A stretch of DNA of 64,000 bases from Mangrovimicrobium sp048323675. GTDB taxonomy: Bacteria > Pseudomonadota > Gammaproteobacteria > Pseudomonadales > Halieaceae. How positions within the stretch are numbered: position 1 is the stretch's first letter; each line of letters opens with the position of its first letter. The stretch is from contig NZ_JBLWFK010000002.1 of assembly GCF_048323675.1 (NCBI RefSeq), positions 868,001-932,000 of the forward strand. Reading direction: 5' to 3'. The notes beneath the pieces were generated by a model, which made no database searches, was not told the DNA's origin, and worked only from the letters and a program-made list of their open reading frames with translations. This document shows, one piece after another, positions 6,978 to 15,175 of the stretch. Made by a program: the position numbers and the translations under genes.

Positions 6978-8834
6978 TCAGAGCTTCATGTCGTCGAACG
7001 GATTCGGCAGGTCGAGGTTCACCGGCAGGCCGCCGACGCTCATCTGCCGCGGACCCAGGTCGACGTCGCCATCCAGCAGGACGCCGTAGTCGAAGTGGTA
7101 GACCGGCTCGCGGGTGCCCGCGATCATGCCCTCGTCGTGGTCGTGCTGCGCTTCGCGGACCTTTTCGTTGGCAGCTTCATAGTTGCGCCATTCCTCCGCG
7201 GAATAGCGCTGCTGCAGCATGCGGCGGGTGATCGCCGGGCTGAGCATGGTGGCGGAGGCGTTGTTGCCGCCGAAGCCCTTGGAGTTGATGATCGCGTAGG
7301 CGGACTGCTCCGGGTCGAAGTGGCGGTGTTCGCGGCTGAAGGCCAGGTGCTCGGTGCTGACGTCCGCGGCAAGTTCCTCGATGGTGGTGATGCCGGGGAG
7401 GACGCCGTGTGCCCACATGCTGAGGGTCGCGGTGACCTGGTCGCCGGATGCCGCGCCCAGGGAGTGGCCGAGGTAGCATTTCAGGGCGGTGACCGGCCAT
7501 TGCTCGATACCGAAGGCGCCGGCAACGCGGCTCATGATCTCGGATTCGGTGACGCGGTTCTGCGGTGTACCGGTGCCGTGGGCCTGCACCATGCCGCCGT
7601 GGCGCAGGAGGTCCTCGCCGAGCATCGCCCGGGTGGCGGCCAGCGCCCGTCCCATGGTGATGTAATTGCCGACACCGGGGCCGGAAATGGATTTCTTGAA
7701 GCCGTCGGCATTGACGAAGACTTCCGGCGCGGCGCCGAAGATTGTCGCGCCCAGTTCCATCGCCAGTTCGTCGTCCATCAGGATGATCATCTGCGCCGAC
7801 TCGGCGATGGTGAAACCGCAGTTGTTGGAGAACGGCCGGCAGGCGCGGCGGTAATCCAGCTCTGCACCGGCGTCGAGGCCATCGAGGGCGCGCAGTTCCT
7901 TGTCCGAAGCCAGCGCGCCCATGGCGTAGTAACCCTCCATGACTTCCGGGTGGATGGGCGCTTCCGCGGCGCCGACGAAGGCCACCCGCGCGCGACCGGC
8001 ACGGATATCGGCGATGCCGTTTTTCATGTTGTAGAGGAAGGAAGCGCAGGCGCCGGCGGTCGCCCCGGTGGAGCCCATGGTGCCGAGGATGTAGCCGTTG
8101 ATGAAGTCCGAGGGCATTTCCACCAGGCTGAGGGGGCAGTACTTGGAGGTCACCCGCTTGCCGATATAGCGCGACTTGAGCAGGCCGCCGGCGCCGAAAT
8201 TATCCAGCTGGCCCATGGCGCTGCCGGCGTAGACGCTGATCTGGTCCGCGGGCACCTTCTGGCGAATGGTTTCCCAGTCGATGCCGAGGTAACCGAGAGT
8301 GTCGGAGGCTGCACAGACCGTCATCTGCAGGCCGCGGGGATGGCTGCGGGAGGCGTAGAGCTTGCCGGGTTCGTAACCGGTGGGAAGCTGGCAGGCGGCT
8401 TTCACCTCGAACTCGCGCTCGGTGGGCAGGAGGAATTCCTGCTGCCCCTGGATATTCACGTTGACGTGGGTAACCGAGGTCGGGGTGATCTTCCAGTTGG
8501 GCGGGATGTCGTCCGGCAGGTGGCGACGCTCGATATCGAAGGTCACCGGGTGGCCGTTGCTCTCGGTGGGGAAACGCTGGTTCCAGAGCACGGCGTCCAC
8601 GTCGAAGTGCTGCGACTCGATGCGGCGAATCAGGGTGTGGTCGAGAATGTACTGTTCGCGGTCGAGGGGATCTGCAATACCCATCATGGCGCCGAGGGCG
8701 GAGAGCGTGCGCTCCTGGGTCGGGCGCGCCATCGCGCCATAGGCCATGCGCGCAACGCCGTGGTGACCGGATGTCCGCCCCGCCCCGCTGAAGCCACCGA
8801 GACTGACGATAACCGGTAAACGCTGCCTGCCCAT
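6978..8834 (-). CDS. fabY: Beta-ketoacyl-ACP synthase FabY
   Basis: 618 residues from the ATG at 8834, which has AGGGA a suitable distance upstream; an in-frame ATG 42 bases further out lacks this. The N-terminus RLPVIVSLGGFSGAGRTSGHH matches the FabY type described in Pseudomonas, longer than FabB/FabF. The thiolase-fold triad is visible: Cys263 (TAGACASF), His419 (AHGTGTPQNR) and His457 (LGHSLGAASG). FabY condenses malonyl-ACP with acetyl-CoA to initiate fatty acid synthesis. It is divergent from a GlxA-type regulator, with a 17-base palindrome in the shared control region. Confidence 0.88.
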   Translation of the reverse strand: MGRQRLPVIVSLGGFSGAGRTSGHHGVARMAYGAMARPTQERTLSALGAMMGIADPLDREQYILDHTLIRRIESQHFDVDAVLWNQRFPTESNGHPVTFDIERRHLPDDIPPNWKITPTSVTHVNVNIQGQQEFLLPTEREFEVKAACQLPTGYEPGKLYASRSHPRGLQMTVCAASDTLGYLGIDWETIRQKVPADQISVYAGSAMGQLDNFGAGGLLKSRYIGKRVTSKYCPLSLVEMPSDFINGYILGTMGSTGATAGACASFLYNMKNGIADIRAGRARVAFVGAAEAPIHPEVMEGYYAMGALASDKELRALDGLDAGAELDYRRACRPFSNNCGFTIAESAQMIILMDDELAMELGATIFGAAPEVFVNADGFKKSISGPGVGNYITMGRALAATRAMLGEDLLRHGGMVQAHGTGTPQNRVTESEIMSRVAGAFGIEQWPVTALKCYLGHSLGAASGDQVTATLSMWAHGVLPGITTIEELAADVSTEHLAFSREHRHFDPEQSAYAIINSKGFGGNNASATMLSPAITRRMLQQRYSAEEWRNYEAANEKVREAQHDHDEGMIAGTREPVYHFDYGVLLDGDVDLGPRQMSVGGLPVNLDLPNPFDDMKL

Positions 8835-8913
8835 GTACTGCTTCCCTGAATAAAACTTTAAAGATGGATAAAACAAGTCTACGGCGAGGGGACCGGCAAA
8901 ACGAGGCTGTATC

Positions 8914-8930
8914 TGCCATAATTTATGGCA
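8914..8930. promoter_or_regulatory. Perfect palindrome between fabY and the GlxA-type regulator gene
   Basis: TGCCATAATTTATGGCA is an 8+1+8 perfect palindrome, ten bases before the ATG at 8940 and about 80 before the fabY start. This is the geometry of a dimer-binding operator, possibly for the regulator encoded next to it. No experiment is implied. Confidence 0.5.
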
Positions 8931-8939
8931 TTATTGACA

Positions 8940-9962
8940 ATGGACCCACCCGCCGTGTACCGCATCGCCGCCCTTCTCTATCCACAGGCCCTGGCTACCA
9001 GCATCACCCTGCCGCTGGAGATCCTGCACGCCGCGGCGCAGATGGCGCGGGTGCGCAGCCGCCACAGCCGCGGGGTGGAACTGAAGCTGGCGGCGCACGA
9101 GGCCGGGCCGGTGCAACTGTTCAGCGGCATCACCCTGAACGCCGACCTCGACGCCAACAGTCTCGGCGCACAGGACCTGCTGATCATTCCCGGTATCTGG
9201 CGCGACCCGCAAACCGTCATCGCCAGCACCCGCAACTGGGGCGGTCGGCTGCGCGAACTGGCGCAGAACGGCACCCTGGTCTGTGCGGTGGGCACCGGCA
9301 CCTGCCTGCTCGCGGAAGCCGGCCTGCTCGACGGACGCCCCGCCACCACTCACTGGAATTACTTCGACCACTTCGCCCGGCGCTATCCCCGGGTGAACCT
9401 CAAGTCCCGCCACCTGATCACCCAGGCGGGCAATATCTACTGCGTCGGCAGCGTGAATTCGATCGCCGACCTGATGGTCCATATCGTCGAGGGCTGGTAC
9501 GGCCACGGCATCTCCCGCGCCGTCGAAAACCAGTTCTCGCCGGAAATTCGCCGCTCCTTCCGCGCCGCCGCCTACCAGACCGGCACCGACACCAGCCACC
9601 ACGACGAGGCCGTACTGCAGGCCCAGCAGTGGCTGCGCGACAATCTCTCCAGCGGCGCGGATATCGCCAGCCTCGCCGAAAGGCTCGGGCTCAGCACCCG
9701 CACCCTCAACCGTCGTTTCCGCCTCGCCACCGGCAGCAGCCCGCAGCAGTGGCTGCAGCGGTTGCGGGTCAACGAGGCCCGCGACCTCCTGCGCCACAGC
9801 AACCTCTCGGTCGGCGAGATCGCCTGGCAGGTCGGTTTCCAGGATGTCAGCCACTTCGGCAAGCTGTTCCGCCAGCACGCCGGGATCAGTCCGGGGCGCT
9901 ATCGGGAAGCGGTGCGCGGGAAGCTGTTCGCGCCGGAGACCGGCACCACAGCGGGGTCGTGA
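8940..9962 (+). CDS. GlxA-type transcriptional regulator (DJ-1/PfpI domain plus AraC helix-turn-helix)
   Basis: 340 residues from ATG 8940; an upstream in-frame ATG at 8925 lies inside the palindrome and is less likely. The N-terminal part (about 5-175) is a DJ-1/PfpI-like sensor domain (DLLIIPGIWRDP, then AVGTGTCLLAEAGLLDGRPATTHW). The C-terminal 90 residues carry two AraC helix-turn-helix units (IASLAERLGLSTRTLNRRF and VGEIAWQVGFQDVSHFGKLF). The nucleophile elbow carries a Cys (GTGTCLLA), but an enzymatic role is not expected in this family. It may control the divergent fabY; that is inference from position. Confidence 0.85.
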   Translation: MDPPAVYRIAALLYPQALATSITLPLEILHAAAQMARVRSRHSRGVELKLAAHEAGPVQLFSGITLNADLDANSLGAQDLLIIPGIWRDPQTVIASTRNWGGRLRELAQNGTLVCAVGTGTCLLAEAGLLDGRPATTHWNYFDHFARRYPRVNLKSRHLITQAGNIYCVGSVNSIADLMVHIVEGWYGHGISRAVENQFSPEIRRSFRAAAYQTGTDTSHHDEAVLQAQQWLRDNLSSGADIASLAERLGLSTRTLNRRFRLATGSSPQQWLQRLRVNEARDLLRHSNLSVGEIAWQVGFQDVSHFGKLFRQHAGISPGRYREAVRGKLFAPETGTTAGS

Positions 9963-10302
9963 CTTTCTCCTGAACATTGCACAGGCCGGAACAGCGACCC
10001 CACTCCATCTTGACCGATTCCCAATTTGAATTTCGCGCTGCAGTTAGAGTGTGAGACGGAACCTGCCCCGCTGGAACCGTGAGGCGACAGGACGTCGCCG
10101 ACCGAGCCGGCACATGGATGTGCGCTTTTTGGCGTGTTCCAGCGGGGCAGGTTTCGTCTCGCGCTCGGCGGCCGAAGCACCAGAAGAAGACTCCGGGAGA
10201 GCCTCCACACCCACCAGACGCAACTTGAGGAAAAGCCCCGCCTGTGGCTAAATGAGCGCCCCTTGAAATATCCCCCAATCTCCCACAGAGCGATAGATCG
10301 GT
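9963..10302. other. 340-base gene-free region with hairpin repeat copy 3
   Basis: Apart from the hairpin at 10053-10160, I find only ordinary non-coding sequence here. The last 50 bases must hold the promoter and ribosome site of the thiolase gene, although no strong match to consensus is visible. Confidence 0.5.
10053..10160. repeat. Long-hairpin dispersed repeat, copy 3
   Basis: Arms of 25 bases at 10053-10077 and 10136-10160 are complementary with one mismatch (GAGACGGAACCTGCCCCGCT… on the left). The core GCACATGGATGTGC (10110-10123) followed by GCTTTTTGGCG is the exact complement of the copy 1 core. The inner segment also holds GGCGACAGGACGTCGCC (10083-10099), a small stem. Confidence 0.8.
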
Positions 10303-11484
10303 ATGAGCGAAGAAACGGTAGTCATCGTCAGCGGCGCCCGCACCCCTATGGGCAGCCTCCTGGGCGGCCTTTCCACCATGACCGCACCCCAGATGGGCTC
10401 GGTAGCCATTGCAGAAGCCCTGGAACGCAGCGGCATCGCACCGGCGGACGTGGATGAAACCTTCATGGGCTGCGTGCTGCCCGCCGGCCTCGGCCAGAGC
10501 CCGGCCCGCCAGGCCTCCCTCGGCGCCGGCATCCCGAAGTCCACCGGTGTGGTTACCCTGAACAAGGTCTGCGGCAGCGGCATGCAGGCGGCCATGTTCG
10601 CCCACGACAGCATCAAGGCAGGCACCAACAAGATCGTGGTCGCCGGCGGCATGGAGAGCATGAGCAACGCCCCGCACCTGATCAAGGACGCCCGTGGCGG
10701 TGTGCGTAACGGTCACAAGTCGCTCTATGACCACATGTTCCTCGACGGCCTGGAAGACGCCTACACTGGCGGCGCGATGGGCAGCTTTGCCCAGAAGACC
10801 GCCGACGACCGCGGCATTACCCGCGAGCAGATGGACGCCTACGCGATCGAGTCCCTGAACCGCGCCCGCAGCGCCATCGAAAGCGGCGCCCTGAAGGCCG
10901 AAATGGCTCCGGTAACGGTCAAGACCCGCAAGGGCGACGTGCTGGTCGAGAACGACGAACAGCCCTACAGCGCTGACCCGGCCAAGATTCCCAACCTGCG
11001 CCCGGCCTTCGCCGCGGACGGCACCATCACCGCGGCCAACTCCAGCTCCATTTCCGATGGCGCCAGCGCCCTGGTGATCACCAGCGGCAGCGAAGCCGAA
11101 GCCCGCGGCCTCAAGCCGATGGCGCGCATTCTCGGTCACAGCCGTCACAGCCAGGAGCCCAGCCTGTTCACCACCGCCCCGATCGGCGCGGTCAACAAGC
11201 TGCTGGCCAAGCTGGACTGGACCGTCGACGACGTCGACCTGTGGGAAATCAACGAGGCCTTCGCCATGGTCGTGATGATGGCCATCCAGGACCTCGGCCT
11301 CGACCACAGCAAGGTCAACGTCTACGGCGGCGGCTGCGCCATGGGTCACCCCATCGGCTCCACCGGCTCGCGCATCATCGTCACCCTGATGTACGCCCTG
11401 CAGCAGATGGGCAAGAAGCGCGGCATCGCCACGCTGTGCATCGGCGGCGGCGAAGCCACCGCGGTCGCCATCGAGCTGCTTTGA
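10303..11484 (+). CDS. Acetyl-CoA C-acyltransferase (thiolase)
   Basis: 393 residues, the standard length. All thiolase landmarks are present: nucleophile Cys90 in NKVCGSGM, NEAF in the middle region, His349 in GGGCAMGHPIGSTGSR and the second catalytic Cys379 in CIGGGEA. It either condenses two acetyl-CoA or cleaves beta-ketoacyl-CoA; the sequence alone does not separate biosynthetic from degradative use. A GC-rich hairpin follows the stop, 53 bases before ribB, so the two may be separate units. No hydroxyacyl-CoA dehydrogenase gene is adjacent. Confidence 0.92.
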   Translation: MSEETVVIVSGARTPMGSLLGGLSTMTAPQMGSVAIAEALERSGIAPADVDETFMGCVLPAGLGQSPARQASLGAGIPKSTGVVTLNKVCGSGMQAAMFAHDSIKAGTNKIVVAGGMESMSNAPHLIKDARGGVRNGHKSLYDHMFLDGLEDAYTGGAMGSFAQKTADDRGITREQMDAYAIESLNRARSAIESGALKAEMAPVTVKTRKGDVLVENDEQPYSADPAKIPNLRPAFAADGTITAANSSSISDGASALVITSGSEAEARGLKPMARILGHSRHSQEPSLFTTAPIGAVNKLLAKLDWTVDDVDLWEINEAFAMVVMMAIQDLGLDHSKVNVYGGGCAMGHPIGSTGSRIIVTLMYALQQMGKKRGIATLCIGGGEATAVAIELL

Positions 11485-11492
11485 CCTGACTG

Positions 11493-11515
11493 GCGGGCGG
11501 GTCCTGCCCGCCCGC
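11493..11515 (+). terminator. GC-rich hairpin after the thiolase gene
   Basis: GCGGGCGGG and CCCGCCCGC form a perfect 9-bp stem with a 5-base loop. There is no T run after it, so intrinsic termination may be partial. Confidence 0.45.
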
Positions 11516-11537
11516 TGCATTGCAACACGGAGCCACC

Positions 11538-12653
11538 ATGGCACTGAGCAGTATCCCGGACATCCTCGACGACATCCGCGCCGGCCGGATGGTCATCCTC
11601 ATGGACGACGAAGACCGCGAGAACGAGGGCGACCTGATCGTCGCCGCGGAAGCGGTGACCCCGGAAATCATCAACTTCTTCGCCAGCGAGGCCTGCGGGC
11701 TGATCTGCATGCCGATCACCGAGGAGCGGGCGCGGCAGTTACAGCTGCCGCTGATGGTGCGCGACAACCGCTCCCAGCACGAGACCAACTTCACGGTCTC
11801 GATCGACGCCGCGGAGAAAATGGGCCCCGGCATCAGCGCGGCACAGCGCGCGCACACTGTCCTCAAGGCAGTGGCGCCCAACGCGGTACCCGGCGACATC
11901 GTGCAACCCGGGCATATTTTCCCCCTGGTCGCCAAGCCCGGCGGCGTGCTGCGCCGCGCCGGCCACACCGAGGCCGGCGTCGACCTGGCCCGCATGGCGG
12001 GCTTCGAACCCGCGGCCCTGATCGTCGAGATCATGAACGAGGACGGCACCATGGCGCGCCGCCCGCAACTCGAGGTGTTCGCCGAGAAACACGGCCTGCA
12101 CATCGGCACCATTGCCGACCTGATCCAGTACCGCGCCCTGCACGAGCAATCGGTGGAACTGCACAGCAGCAAAGCAGTGGAAACCGAGTTCGGCCCCTTC
12201 GAACTGCACACCTTCCACGACCTGATCGACGACACGGTGCACTATGCCCTGAGCTGCGGCACGATCGACGAGGCGCGGGACGTACTGGTCCGCGTGCAGG
12301 GCATCAATACCCTGCGCGACGTGCTGGGCACCCGTATCGACAGTTCCAGTTCCGGCTGGTCCTACCGCCGCGCCATGCAGAAGGTGGCGGAAGAAGGCTG
12401 CGGCGTGGTGGTCCTGCTCGGCCAGCCCACCAGCACCGAACAGGCGCTGGCGGAAGTCGCCCGTTTCCCCGAACCCGCGCGGGTCACCGGCGGGGCGGAT
12501 TCGGCAGGCCAGACCAACTACCGCCTGATCGGTACCGGCTCGCAGATCCTCAAGCGCCTCGGCGTGGGCCGCATGCGCCTGATGTCAGCGCCGATCCACT
12601 TCAACGCCCTCTCCGGTTTCCAGCTGGAAGTCACCGACTTCGTCGAGCCCTGA
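11538..12653 (+). CDS. ribB: 3,4-dihydroxy-2-butanone-4-phosphate synthase with degenerate GTP cyclohydrolase II-like domain
   Basis: 371 residues from ATG 11538, which follows CGGAG. Residues 1-205 form the RibB domain, with the acidic loop MDDEDRENEGDL (22-33) that binds Mg and ribulose-5-phosphate, and HTEAGVDLARMAG. Residues from about 205 have the RibA fold pattern (GPFELHTFHDLIDD at the start, YRLIGTGSQILKRLGVGRMRLMS near the end), but the zinc-binding cysteines and the GDxFGS-type segment of true RibA are replaced (GTRIDSSSSGW). The second half is therefore probably not catalytic, and a separate ribA is expected elsewhere. No FMN riboswitch fits in the short upstream gap. Confidence 0.88.
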   Translation: MALSSIPDILDDIRAGRMVILMDDEDRENEGDLIVAAEAVTPEIINFFASEACGLICMPITEERARQLQLPLMVRDNRSQHETNFTVSIDAAEKMGPGISAAQRAHTVLKAVAPNAVPGDIVQPGHIFPLVAKPGGVLRRAGHTEAGVDLARMAGFEPAALIVEIMNEDGTMARRPQLEVFAEKHGLHIGTIADLIQYRALHEQSVELHSSKAVETEFGPFELHTFHDLIDDTVHYALSCGTIDEARDVLVRVQGINTLRDVLGTRIDSSSSGWSYRRAMQKVAEEGCGVVVLLGQPTSTEQALAEVARFPEPARVTGGADSAGQTNYRLIGTGSQILKRLGVGRMRLMSAPIHFNALSGFQLEVTDFVEP

Positions 12654-12661
12654 GCCTCGGT

Positions 12662-12693
12662 ACAGCCGGCGGCTCTCGCGAGTGGCCGGCTGT
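12662..12693. terminator. Hairpin between convergent ribB and the unknown gene at 12720
   Basis: ACAGCCGGC (12662-12670) pairs perfectly with GCCGGCTGT (12685-12693); the loop contains CTCGCGAG, itself a palindrome. Its place between two convergent stops suggests a two-way terminator, though no T run is present. Confidence 0.45.
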
Positions 12694-12719
12694 CGCCCAC
12701 ACCAGCCGCGGGCAATTTT

Positions 12720-13781
12720 CTAGGCGTATCCCTCGGCCATCTGCTTGCCGGTGGCGGATCGTTCGATCATCCCGTAGGCGGTCATGCCGTCCCAGGTGTA
12801 GCGCGCGCCGCCCTGTTGCAGGGTGAAACCGGGCGCGCCCAGTGCGGCCATGTCGGGGTTGTTGACGCGGAAGGTCGACAGGCAGGTTGTGCCGCCAATG
12901 CGGTGGGTACCGAGCTCGGACTCCAGCTCCAGCGTAACGTCGTCACCCTCCGCCAGCACCTGCTGGATGTAGGGAATCCGGGTCGCCCGCGCGGGGTACA
13001 TCCTGCCGTCCACCACCACGTAGGCGATGTTGTACTGGGGCGCCGTGTCACTCGCGGGATAGGCAATGGTGCCGAAGGCGCGGCCGTCGGGAAACACCGC
13101 AGACTGCCAGCAGTGGCCGCGAAAGGCATCCAGGGGTCGCACGCTCTGCCGCTTGATCCGCGAGCCCAGCAGGTTGAATTCACGGGTCGTCCCGTCAATG
13201 GTCAGTTCGCCCTGCCCCCGGCAGAGGTGTTCGAGGCGCCAGCCGATGCCCATACTCTGGGCATCGTCCTGTTCTTTCTTCGACATTTTCGCCACTTTCT
13301 CCGGCGAATAGTCCTGCACCCAGGCCGGGGTTTCCATCACCAGTTCCACTTCCAGCTTTACCGGAATGAGCTTGCTGCCGGTAAGCGGGCCCTGGACCAG
13401 TTCCTCGATGGTCCCCTCCTGTGGCGTGCCCTCGTAGACCATGTGCCAGCGGCGGAAGGGCTCCAGGCACTGGAAGGTCACGGGACCGGCGCCGAACACC
13501 GAGGGTTTGCCGGCCGGGCCCATGACATCCGGTGCCGGTCCGCGCCCGGCGTCGAGCAGTACCCTGCCGCCCTCGAGGGCGAAGTTGCAGTGGTAGAGAC
13601 GGTTATCCCAGGAGTGGGCCTCGCCCTCGATGCCAAAACGGGGGAAGCCGAACTTGCCGTTTTCCTCGAACAGCCAGACCGAGGTGCTCTCGCGCATTTC
13701 GGGGTTGTCGGGGCAACTGGGGAAGAAGTAATCGTGTTCGGGGGTGAGACCGTTGGTCATCTGTTCCAGGGTCAATGGCAT
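12720..13781 (-). CDS. Uncharacterised protein, possibly DUF7064/DUF7065 type
   Basis: 353 residues, no signal peptide and no membrane segment. The sequence is rich in short beta-type stretches with many Trp, Tyr and Gly (SVWLFEENGKFGFPRFGIEG near 34-53, YHCNFALEGGRVLLDAGRG, and a C-terminal TFRVNNPDMAALGAPGF). I associate this plan with the DUF7064/DUF7065 proteins common in lipid- and steroid-using proteobacteria, but that is a recollection of pattern, not a match I can prove. GGAG precedes the ATG. It is transcribed alone, convergent with ribB. No catalytic motif is evident. Confidence 0.6.
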   Translation of the reverse strand: MPLTLEQMTNGLTPEHDYFFPSCPDNPEMRESTSVWLFEENGKFGFPRFGIEGEAHSWDNRLYHCNFALEGGRVLLDAGRGPAPDVMGPAGKPSVFGAGPVTFQCLEPFRRWHMVYEGTPQEGTIEELVQGPLTGSKLIPVKLEVELVMETPAWVQDYSPEKVAKMSKKEQDDAQSMGIGWRLEHLCRGQGELTIDGTTREFNLLGSRIKRQSVRPLDAFRGHCWQSAVFPDGRAFGTIAYPASDTAPQYNIAYVVVDGRMYPARATRIPYIQQVLAEGDDVTLELESELGTHRIGGTTCLSTFRVNNPDMAALGAPGFTLQQGGARYTWDGMTAYGMIERSATGKQMAEGYA

Positions 13782-14017
13782 TTTGTTCGGCTCCGTTTTC
13801 TTTTATGTGCGAGGCTGCTCTTGTGGATAAAGCACGCTGTAAGTCGGGTCGTCAGCCAACACCGCTCGTGCCGGGGTGGTATTGGCCGACGCCCCTGGCG
13901 CTGTGCCGCCCGAAAGGCGACGGCGTACGATTGATGATTTCGTGTGCCCGGGCTCCAGTCTGCCCGAGCAAAAGTCTGGAAACAAATTACAAGCCAGTAA
14001 GCCTGCCGCACGCTGGC

Positions 14018-14416
14018 CTAGGCAACCAGCGCCACCCAGGCGAGATACACTGCCAGCACAATGCCAAAGATATACGTGAGCAATGCGCCCAGGAAACGCA
14101 GCGGATGCGGCTTGTTGATCGTCGGCGACAGCAGCAGGCCGAAGTAGATCATGTAGCGGGCCACGGTCACCAGGACCATGCAGATCACCAGCCAGAACGG
14201 CGGGTTGTAGGCGCCCAGGATGTAGATGAGCAGTGCGATGACCGGCGCGTATTCGACGGTGTTGCCGTGGGCGCGCACGGCTTTGTGCAGGATGTTCGAG
14301 GGATCGTCGGGGTAGCCCTGGACGATGCCGGTACTGGCCCGGGCCATGGATACGCGAAAGCCCGCGGCGATGGTCAGCAGGGCCAGGAGTGCAACACAGA
14401 GCAGTGGGATATTCAT
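14018..14416 (-). CDS. MAPEG-family membrane protein
   Basis: 132 residues with four hydrophobic segments (about 3-20, 55-72, 76-96 and 108-130). The pattern RVSMARASTGIVQGYPDDPSNILHKAVRAHGNTVEYAP contains the R-x-x-HGN-x-x-E-x-x-P signature of MAPEG proteins, relatives of microsomal glutathione transferases and leukotriene synthases. Length is typical of bacterial members. GGAGAA precedes the ATG. It lies just downstream of the nitroreductase gene on the same strand (32-base gap), so the two may be cotranscribed. The substrate is unknown. Confidence 0.85.
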   Translation of the reverse strand: MNIPLLCVALLALLTIAAGFRVSMARASTGIVQGYPDDPSNILHKAVRAHGNTVEYAPVIALLIYILGAYNPPFWLVICMVLVTVARYMIYFGLLLSPTINKPHPLRFLGALLTYIFGIVLAVYLAWVALVA

Positions 14417-14448
14417 TTTTGTTCTCCGCGGTTGTGGGATTTATCAGT

Positions 14449-15144
14449 TTATTGGTGAAAGGTGACCACTGTGGAAAGCTCGGCGCGAGTAGTCTGGCAT
14501 TCATTGACCGGCGCGCTCCAGTCAGGATAACCGAAGGAAATACCGAACAGGAGTTTCAGCCCCGCTTCCACGCCGAGGATTTCGCGCACCGGTTCGGCGA
14601 GAAAACCGAGCGATGTTTGCGGGCAGCTGCCGAGGCCGTGGGCGGTGATCGCCAGCATCAGGTTCTGGGCGTACATGCCGACATCCGCCGCTTCGCGCAG
14701 GCCGAAAACTTCCGGGAGAAACAGGAAGGCGACGTGCGGCGCGTCGAAGAAACGGAAGTTCTGCCGGAACTGGGTATCGCGCCCCTCGCGGTCGCTGCGC
14801 GCGATACCCGCTGCTGTGTAGAGTGCCTGCGCAGCGGCGTGCTGGCGTTCCCGGAACACGCCGGGATAGGTGCCGTCATAGGGATAATCCAGGCTCAGGT
14901 CGCCAACGGCAAAGGCTTCCGGCAGTGCCTTGCGCAACGCTGCCAGGGTGCCACCGGAGGCGACGTGTACGCTCCAGGGCTGGGTATTGCAGTTGCTGGG
15001 CGCCCGCTGGGCGGCGAGAAAGATCCGCTCCAGCACAGCGGGTTCGACAGCTCGCGGTAAAAAAGCGCGGATGGAGCGGCGCGCTGTCACCAGCTGCTCA
15101 AAGGCCGCCATATCGCCCTGCGCCATGCCTGTGGATTCCTGCAC
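14449..15144 (-). CDS. Nitroreductase-family FMN oxidoreductase
   Basis: About 231 residues. I chose a GTG at 15144 because GGGGGAG lies upstream at an acceptable distance; an ATG at 15126 is the alternative. FMN-binding features of the family are present: RRSIRAFLPRAVEP near the N-terminus (phosphate contact), APSNCNTQPWSVHVA in the next segment, and DVGMYAQNLMLAITAHGLGSCPQTS. The enzyme would reduce nitroaromatic, quinone or similar acceptors with NAD(P)H. It shares a strand with the MAPEG gene and with the solute-binding protein gene at 15176-15928. Confidence 0.88.
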   Translation of the reverse strand: MQESTGMAQGDMAAFEQLVTARRSIRAFLPRAVEPAVLERIFLAAQRAPSNCNTQPWSVHVASGGTLAALRKALPEAFAVGDLSLDYPYDGTYPGVFRERQHAAAQALYTAAGIARSDREGRDTQFRQNFRFFDAPHVAFLFLPEVFGLREAADVGMYAQNLMLAITAHGLGSCPQTSLGFLAEPVREILGVEAGLKLLFGISFGYPDWSAPVNECQTTRAELSTVVTFHQ

Positions 15145-15175
15145 TGTAACTGTTCTCCCCCGGGTCCCGGCGGAC

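Noticed and set aside
11485..11537. FMN riboswitch before ribB
   Set aside because: The gap is only 53 bases and holds just a GC hairpin; no riboswitch elements fit.
9886..11544. Long leftward open frame opposite the thiolase gene
   Set aside because: Low-complexity Gly/Ala/Val/Asp composition and no ribosome site; the thiolase on the other strand is certain.
13782..14017. Region between the unknown gene and the MAPEG gene, with a single-armed repeat-like stretch near 13835-13925
   Set aside because: I could not find a matching second arm or core; too weak to call as a repeat or mobile element.
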